Of a DNA stretch of 64,000 bases, positions 61,801 to 64,000 are shown piece by piece. Made by a program: the position numbers and the translations under genes. Position 1 is the first letter of the stretch. Every line of letters begins with the position of its first letter. The DNA is from Catenuloplanes atrovinosus (lineage in GTDB: Bacteria > Actinomycetota > Actinomycetes > Mycobacteriales > Micromonosporaceae), in assembly GCF_031458235.1 (NCBI RefSeq), contig NZ_JAVDYB010000001.1, positions 1,178,001 through 1,242,000 of the forward strand. Reading direction: 5' to 3'. Under the pieces are notes generated by a model that saw only the letters and a list, made by a program, of their open reading frames with translations, had not been told where the DNA came from and made no database searches.

Positions 61801-64000
61801 GGACGACGCGCGCGGTGCGCTCGCCGCGCACGACCTGACCATGCGGCGGGCGGCCGAGGCGCGCGACGCGCTCACCACCGCCACGCGGGCGCTGGACGAG
61901 AGCCGGGCCGCGCACACCGAGGCGGCCGGCGCGCGGGACCGGCTCGGCGAGAGCATCGGCCGCGCCGACGACCGGCTGACCGGCGCGCGGGCCGAGGCCG
62001 ACCGGGTGCGAAACTCGCTGCGCGGGCTGCGTGAGCAGGTGGTCAGCACGTTCGCGGCGCTGCAGGAGGCGCGCGCCGCCCGCCTGGACACGAACCGGAT
62101 CAGGGAGGCGGACGCCGAGCACCAGCGCGCGCTCGGCGAACTGGACACCGCGCAGCGCCGGGTCGAGGCGATGGACGAGGCCGTGGCCAACCTCGACCGG
62201 GTCGTCGACCCGCTCCGGGACCAGCTTCGGACGTTGACCGAGAACGCGGCCGAGGCCGAGTCCCGGGTACGCGACGCCGAGCGCGCCCACGGCGACGCGG
62301 TGCGGGAGAACGGCCGGTACCCGAGCGAGACCGACCTGGCCGCGGAGCGCGACCGGCTGGCCCGCGCGGTGACGGACGCGGAGACCGCGCACCGGGACGC
62401 CGCCGCGCCGGTCGACGCGGTCAAGGACGCGCTCCGCGAGGTGCGGACGATGCGGACCGGCGAACTCCAGCGCCCGAGCCGCGAGTTCTTCAACACGGTG
62501 CAGCGCGGGTTCGAGCGGTGGAACCCCAGCGACCGGCCGGGCGAGCTGGACCTGGTGCCGGCGATCGGCGACGACCCGGCCACCGCCACCCCGGAGGACC
62601 TGGCCGCGGCCGTGCCCGCCTACGTGATGCACACGGCGTACCAGCGGATCCAGGCGCTCTACACCACCGAGGCGGCCAAGACGCGCCTGGCCGAGCTGGT
62701 GCCGGACGACGCGGTCAGCAAGGACGTCTACCGGCAGGGCGTCACCCGGGCCTGGGCGCTGCAGACGTTCGACGGCCTGCGCCCGGTCGTCCAGGCCGCG
62801 ATCGACACCGCCGTCGCGTCCGCCGCGGACATCGTGGCGACCAACCCGCCGGAGCGGGTGTACGACGCGCTGCAGAACGCCGGGCTGCTGCCGCCGAAGA
62901 CGGACGGGTTCTACAGCGACCCGAGCGAGGGCATGGCCGCCTGGCTGCGCGGGCCGGAGATCCTCGAGCAGGCGCGCAAGGCCGGCGAGGCGTACCCGGA
63001 CACCGACGCCGGCCTGTCCGCACGCCCGCAGTGGTCGCTGGCGGAGCACAACGTGCTCGGCGACGGTTACGTGCTCGGCCTGATGGACCCGGCGCAGAGC
63101 ACGGACGTCGGCGCCCGCGTCGACGCCTGGCTGGACGGGCTCCAGCTGCAGGCGCCCTGGGTCAAGAGCGCCCGCGCCGAGATCAAGGCGCTGCTGGTCA
63201 ACCCGGAGCGTGCCAAGGACAAGGACGCGGAGAACCGGCACTGGGAGGCGATGCTCCAGCACGGCGCCATGATCAAGGTGGGCGGGAACCGGGTCCGGCT
63301 GCGCTTCGGGCTCCAGGGGCTGGCCGAGACGCCGCCGGCGCCGAAGGACCCGAACGACCCGGACGCGAACGTCAAGCTCGCGGTCAACGAGTTCGGCGAC
63401 ACCTCGTACACGGACAACAAGGCGGTCAAGACCCAGCAGGGGCTGCCGGTCGCGATGGAGCCGATCCTGCACGCGCACGGCGCGGTCGGCGACGTCGCGC
63501 ACATGGGCTTCCAGCTGAAGGTGGACGTGCAGGCCAAGCAGTCCCGCACGCACGGCATCGCGATGGAGGTGCAGTCCGGCGACCGCGTCCCGCTCAACGA
63601 CATGCTCAACTTCGCCGGCGGGCTGACGGTCGAGGCCGAGCTGGTCGGGCCGCCGAAGGGCGGGCGGCTCCGCAAGCCGGGCCTGGACGCGCTGCGCCCG
63701 GCCCCGGAACCGAGCGTGAAGCTGTTCGACCTGCGCCTGGCACAGCCGCGCGCGTTCTCCAGCCCGGCCGACGGCCGCCCCGCCGGACCGGGCCGGCCGG
63801 TCACCGACCCGAACGCGCTGCACGACTTCACCACCGTGCTCAACTCGGTGGACACGCAGGGCGTGCTGGACAAGCTGAACACGTCGCTGCGCGACGCGGG
63901 CGTGCCGGCCACCACGCGCGCCGACATCCTCTTCGAGATCGAGAAGGAGTTCCTGAACCAGAAGTCGGTCAAGCAGCGCAACCGCTGGTTCCTCTCGGAC
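49871..64000 (+). CDS. Giant modular type VII effector/toxin candidate, 3' end beyond the window (at least 4710 aa)
   Basis: One open frame to the window edge without a stop. In order: a WXG100-like head (residues 1-105), hydrophobic segment (~109-175), helical region, Gln/Ser/Gly-rich tract (~476-1210), papain-fold toxin domain 1 (C1601, H1682, D1700), three ~470-residue modules (~1762-2241, 2275-2738, 2766-3234), papain-fold domain 2 (C3290, H3368, D3386), a fourth module (~3438-3902), a coiled coil (~3944-4193) and mixed helical/beta C-terminal domains (LAVNEFGDTSY; GDVAHMGFQLKVD). The modules resemble GT-A glycosyltransferases (inference; see findings). The head is the type found before CpnT-like toxins. 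The ribosome site is weak. It lies 20 bases after a WXG100-type gene, consistent with secretion by EccC. Confidence 0.85.
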   Translation, partial: MPGGSIELPEHLQRFLKVTVGMEWPEGSEEGLEEIHHAWMEFKKVAQAVKEDLGPVGRTVADAMDGSAARLYTDNLQRNLPEALDQLIKDADEMAKSAMNASASIEKTKIMIGVQLAILFVSICALIASIFGALAVPAVLAAGRAILWAILRTLLQEIAVEFVVGFGIDFLHQAIKQMLGQQYGWDTDSLKQSAWGAVLGGVAAGAGRAAAGGIMNKIAKGRPTGPDGPDTFKDAADNITKELKPDSITREITDLKFKAGYGLTSAAAQGAGGAISEGITAKITGEEFNWGSVTSAAIGGAGEGGDGGAGAKAAGDSLRGIDELDGTSLADGPDTTSEGPPEYSAEDKGAGSGSDDGAEPPAYGSDEVNRGDGWAGGSNTTGDGKSDGKTDSRGAGTPDRSTGDAKSGAQTDTSTPLATTNSSSTSNSSGNTATGNKSSSTSGQQSQQGSSSSTNSSQSKGTSGSPLPTSSSGPQATGGQSQSSGAGQSQGQGQSSGQSSGQGAGQGQGQGQSSGQGQSSGAGQGQSSGAGQSQGQVQTQSSGAGQSQSSGAGQGQSQSAGAGQSQSSGAGQGQGQSSGAGQSQSSGAGQGQSSGAGQGQVQTQSSGAGQGQGQSSGAGQGQGQSSGAGQGQGQSSGAGQGQGQSSGAGQGQGQSSGAGQGQGQSSGAGQGQGQSSGAGQGQGQSSGAGQGQGQSSGAGQGQGQSSGAGQGQGQSSGAGQGQGQSSGAGQGQGQSSGAGQGQGQSSGAGQGQAQAQPQTQSSGAGQGQSQSSGAGQSQSSGAGQSQAQPQTQSSGAGQPQAQSQTQSSGAGQSQSSGAGQGQVQTQSSGAGQSQSGAGQGQGQSSGAGQGQAQAQPQTQSSGAGQGQSQSSGAGQSQSSVAGQSQSGAGQGQGQSSGAGQGQAQAQPQTQSSGAGQGQSQSSGAGQSQSSGAGQSQAQTQTQSSGAGQPQTQSSGAGQGQVQTQSSGAGQSQSGAGQGQAQAQPQTQSSGAGQSQSSGAGQPQTSPQSQSSSPSQAQTSNPQPQNTSSTSQAPANQPQTQTQAPSSQPQTPSQSPAGQSVSQSSANQPQTQSQAPAGQPQSQSQSPAGQSVSQSSANQPQTQSQAPVSQPQSQSQSPAGQSVSQSSANQPQTQSQAPANQPQSPSPVNQSQSPVSQPQTSVNQPQTQVQAPANQPASPTPAQAPANQPQSQAPASQPQSQVSQPESDSQSQVGAPKPVVAASPQPDQVGTPEIADDGAGGVDVPGAVAPESTPDAGRDGEFMRPEDWRSKGDQAPTQRVEVESQGKGGAGKPDIRFDVKHIEVSPGRSVAEVTWKPQLVPGQVTQSQVDTARVALQTDGPLTRGQVAALHDALRPGPGLNPADVEAARSSITPGTRLTPDQATRIDSLLVPGPRVTPQQLSTLANNLISQVDSDINGKYHLRGDSHQLHLNIVPPETPEDAHATITVWPGDQHGDANSIGIDAPVVQQMIHIAPSLGLPDLTIDDSGSRSGDDAVSSTPDGAPLLIPPHALQNMWQTMVDSFDRQLPRTTSTPGPESGLTTDSPAMRSMLPAVDVAGGRNVPGNWKPVGSGRAVRTLVSENRGINRINSGRTRGGEFLTNCIPVSIAVDLHIGDREARGRGRSTTRYEAFPSVATEVSVLEGWSGKKLTPVPDLATIEDSVLTEVGSRGVVVVSDPVSGFQHSFNAVRVAPGPEGVAFYDGQSGAQATAPDDARVRFLPTSGVDPAALDAVALDPAEQDSDLDPDTAEGGKGKDRDTSGADNPIIADWNSGYADSSLVTSKYTPLADITLDAETGALTAQAAADRIRLLQDSGLLDSVHFTGPDLATVLENEARADREPPMIVISSGRSEWIKQQLADARASESPAFEKAGKTADGRDRYELTYEHDPVPIYAEKSAGSDRGVYVVVHDSELATYQEALRDSGVQVVGYSFGGPVPKATGGKRIPSVDVDLVGFGAARHAAISFAKDVRGRLLDQDGDRSQTAWDKAWILDDNVAGLKNLDVKEHPAEGGRARPDFGAVENTLGDDFVVGFGGGTAAKPDSEVRSELNTGLGSRPANLDVPKKKGMIQQAALWNIQRMTDENLNFSPIFATSAEDVSMMKHLDNLDPHGEPPYQIKSGVQVLKTSAYPDSEVNVQADKTYQNLRNNQAWWLTESSEAPGKSIHVKPGGDRPVGLYDFVGDKVASKGPRPTSRAELVQRARQAQFAKSQAIEQLIAEGLEKNYIKPDQSKQIFGLQPEVNWGARPDRAGGPPTPETDRAGGGPTPERPGRPDPERNPVRAEPNAHYLAGNLVTNKYTPFDSRSITFDGDSAKLAQEMASDRLNVLHAAGFLESVTFTGPDLNTVIEAESARDRQPPMIVVSSGRSKWIREQLEASRDGYTTAITKDDGGYRVDRPLEPIYAPKSAGPNRGVYVVVHQSEVRTYQRDLRGLGVEVVGFSFGQPLKGKGLIGKTPKDVELVGFGAARYAAISFAKDIRGRLPQDGDAPRNPWNQAWVMDDTVVGLKNLPVSEHVDADDITQVTPDFRAAETVLGDDYVLAFGGGTRAKPAAEIQNEMNKSLATPSADLQGPKERGIIQQAALWNIERMADEKRNFSPIFFASAEDVSMTNHFNPADRDAPPPYQFRPGVQVLKAEAAGVDNPRRAVLAWWLSESSDVPDPALRVQTPGGRPEPLYDSIERQVGEIQDRRPDRRPDPTKVWFAKNHAVEQIISKGIDDKVISSDPSDPGTNLFELDIPSGWEDRAGGVPPREDRAGGVPPAQDAPDPVANPVRADWNTKYGADELVTSKYAPFEGKSITFDGESGKLTQQMADDRLAALQQAGFLDSVNLTGLDLNDVVTAENSADRKPPMIVISSGRSKWIKQQLTDSRDSFATPISKDGAGNYRLDRDLEPIYAAKSAGDGRGVYIVVHESELRTYQRDLDGLGVKVVGYSFGRPLRGEGLIGKTPKDVELVGFGAARYAAVSFAKDVHDALLRQNPESPRSSWDKAWLLDDNVVGLKNLPLTDSTDDDGITNVSWDFGAAENALDGDIALGFGGGTMAKSPGDFHGEMSTSLASDPADLRRTGPKERGLIQQAALWNIDRMTRDNLNFSPIFVASAEDVSMVNHLNPKDSDADPPYRWTPRVQILKAKADSAPNIQRPVMAWFMSESRHAPEPTLRLTTENGAPTPLYDAVADRNAEIEARKPAGRKDPTSEWFAKNRAVEQLIAASLDKQKYEPAQSTTTNFFQQSIPVTWNATPPVPAPTPDAAGARPTPAAWQPIGSPRPVALLKARHPGTERLNPDYARGGQNRTNCIPVSIATDLHLGKQDQPDGSTTTYQAFPSVANEVAVLSGYADAPLTRMPDLASIESVLTEVGSRGVVVVKDPVSGFTHSFNAVRMEPGPDGVAFYDGQSDAQATAPPNGQYRFVPTKGVDPAVLEAASLDAVHDVPPSVSTPVPPADNPIAAKWNDGYDPASDLVTSKYTTLEKIEFNGRSGELTEQVATAQLDLMKAKGLLGSVNISGPDLGALVTAESAANRQPPMVVISSGRAQWMRDQLTQARDSESPVFERAGKTADGRDRYELTYEHDPVPIYARKSAGGDRGIYVVVHESELKTYQDALGDLGVHVVGYSFGRPMQKPVKVGDGKYKNVKIELVGFGAARHAAISFAKDMRKHVQQRKGESAGNAWDKAWLLDDNVVGLKNLPVADGADGARPDFGVVESALGDDVAVGFNGGTLTKSADQARSELNTGLAAPPADLSGPKKPGIIQQAALWNIERMTAENLNFAPVFTASAEDISMVNHLNPAQGDPPYRFTTGIQVMKAKATPDPAPKGGSEYQKLRGRLAWWLTQSDDAPGRSLELAPEKGGQSNLFTYVEKQVGRKGEKTWFAQSQAVEQIVAEGIAKDKVRPDTDRKNFFSLDIPVRWDEPSDRAGATPTIEPESPAESSNARTGTESAGTRGPGTGPETETPESRAAIDTVLNSAAPIVRNRLEPVVAAAARQVDDARGALAAHDLTMRRAAEARDALTTATRALDESRAAHTEAAGARDRLGESIGRADDRLTGARAEADRVRNSLRGLREQVVSTFAALQEARAARLDTNRIREADAEHQRALGELDTAQRRVEAMDEAVANLDRVVDPLRDQLRTLTENAAEAESRVRDAERAHGDAVRENGRYPSETDLAAERDRLARAVTDAETAHRDAAAPVDAVKDALREVRTMRTGELQRPSREFFNTVQRGFERWNPSDRPGELDLVPAIGDDPATATPEDLAAAVPAYVMHTAYQRIQALYTTEAAKTRLAELVPDDAVSKDVYRQGVTRAWALQTFDGLRPVVQAAIDTAVASAADIVATNPPERVYDALQNAGLLPPKTDGFYSDPSEGMAAWLRGPEILEQARKAGEAYPDTDAGLSARPQWSLAEHNVLGDGYVLGLMDPAQSTDVGARVDAWLDGLQLQAPWVKSARAEIKALLVNPERAKDKDAENRHWEAMLQHGAMIKVGGNRVRLRFGLQGLAETPPAPKDPNDPDANVKLAVNEFGDTSYTDNKAVKTQQGLPVAMEPILHAHGAVGDVAHMGFQLKVDVQAKQSRTHGIAMEVQSGDRVPLNDMLNFAGGLTVEAELVGPPKGGRLRKPGLDALRPAPEPSVKLFDLRLAQPRAFSSPADGRPAGPGRPVTDPNALHDFTTVLNSVDTQGVLDKLNTSLRDAGVPATTRADILFEIEKEFLNQKSVKQRNRWFLSD
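51751..52110 (+). repeat. Twelve identical 30-bp tandem units
   Basis: Twelve perfect in-frame copies of a 30-base unit, each encoding G-A-G-Q-G-Q-G-Q-S-S (rotated), flanked by one-mismatch and degenerate units over ~51300-53500. The lack of any divergence indicates recent expansion. The unit is a multiple of three, so copy changes preserve the frame. Confidence 0.95.
55154..61575 (+). repeat. Four ~1.4-kb modules in the giant gene (GT-A-like)
   Basis: Modules begin at about 55154, 56693, 58166 and 60182 with N-P-(I/V)...LVTSKY. Each repeats the order PPMIV(I/V)SSGR, Y(V/I)VVH, GFGAAR(H/Y)AA(I/V)SFAKD, W-(I/V/L)-(L/M)-D-D-(N/T)-V, QQAALWNI-x-RM and SAED(V/I)SM. A papain-fold domain interrupts the series between modules 3 and 4. 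The modules are clearly homologous but well diverged, so the duplication is old compared with the 30-bp repeat. Confidence 0.85.

Noticed and set aside
49700-63823. Open antisense frame of ~4700 codons opposite the giant gene
   Set aside because: It is explained by strict third-position G/C codon use on the sense strand. Composition is Arg/Leu-rich and repetitive, with no domains or ribosome site, while the plus frame encodes recognisable domains.

Overview
The window comes from a very high-GC actinomycete. Codons are strongly third-position G/C, GTG starts and ATGA/GTGA overlaps are common, and nearly every real gene carries long antisense shadow frames. The mix of an ESX-type secretion locus, WXG100-type proteins, a CBM6-DUF1996 protein, LAL regulators and LysM-type envelope proteins suggests Micromonosporaceae (Actinoplanes/Catenuloplanes-like). 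That placement is inference. I saw no rRNA, tRNA, CRISPR array or insertion sequence, and no gene-free stretch exceeds 300 bases.

Region 1 (1-13.6 kb, all minus strand) holds accessory and regulatory genes: a histidine kinase cut by the window edge with a small membrane protein before it; a three-gene run (692 aa, 1345 aa, luciferase-like monooxygenase) in which the two large proteins share a related C-terminus and have no known function; a SnoaL-like protein and a cytochrome P450; and a translationally coupled kinase / response regulator / secreted protein operon. Region 2 (13.7-21 kb, plus) has a secreted CBM6-DUF1996 protein and two overlapping large LuxR-family (LAL) regulators.

Region 3 (21-50 kb) is a type VII (ESX-like) secretion locus. 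EccC, EccD, EccB and an intact mycosin (MycP) are recognised; no EccE is seen. Around them are small WXG100-type helical proteins, a YbaB/EspL-like protein, a sigma factor lying between two zinc-finger anti-sigma-type membrane proteins, LysM-type envelope proteins, and several proteins that look like catalytically dead enzymes. These are a mycosin-like protein with H->T and S->Q at the triad, a transglycosylase-like tandem without its catalytic Glu, and a degenerate ADP-ribosyltransferase-like domain. A 1008-residue protein combines a charged single-helix stretch with about 12 helical repeats.

Region 4 (49,871 to the right edge) is one open frame of at least 4710 codons with no stop in the window. 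It encodes a giant modular protein: WXG100-like head and hydrophobic segment, a long Gln/Ser/Gly repeat (with 12 identical 30-bp units), two papain-fold toxin-like domains with Cys/His/Asp retained, four ~470-residue modules with GT-A glycosyltransferase-like motifs (DDN and ED), a coiled coil and further C-terminal domains. It follows the small WXG100-type genes and is the best candidate for a main cargo of the secretion system and for an undescribed effector or toxin. The proposed logic (inference) is that the sigma/anti-sigma group senses an envelope signal, EccB/C/D and MycP export the WXG-type partners and the giant protein, and the LysM/lectin/pseudoenzyme proteins act as wall-bound scaffolds.
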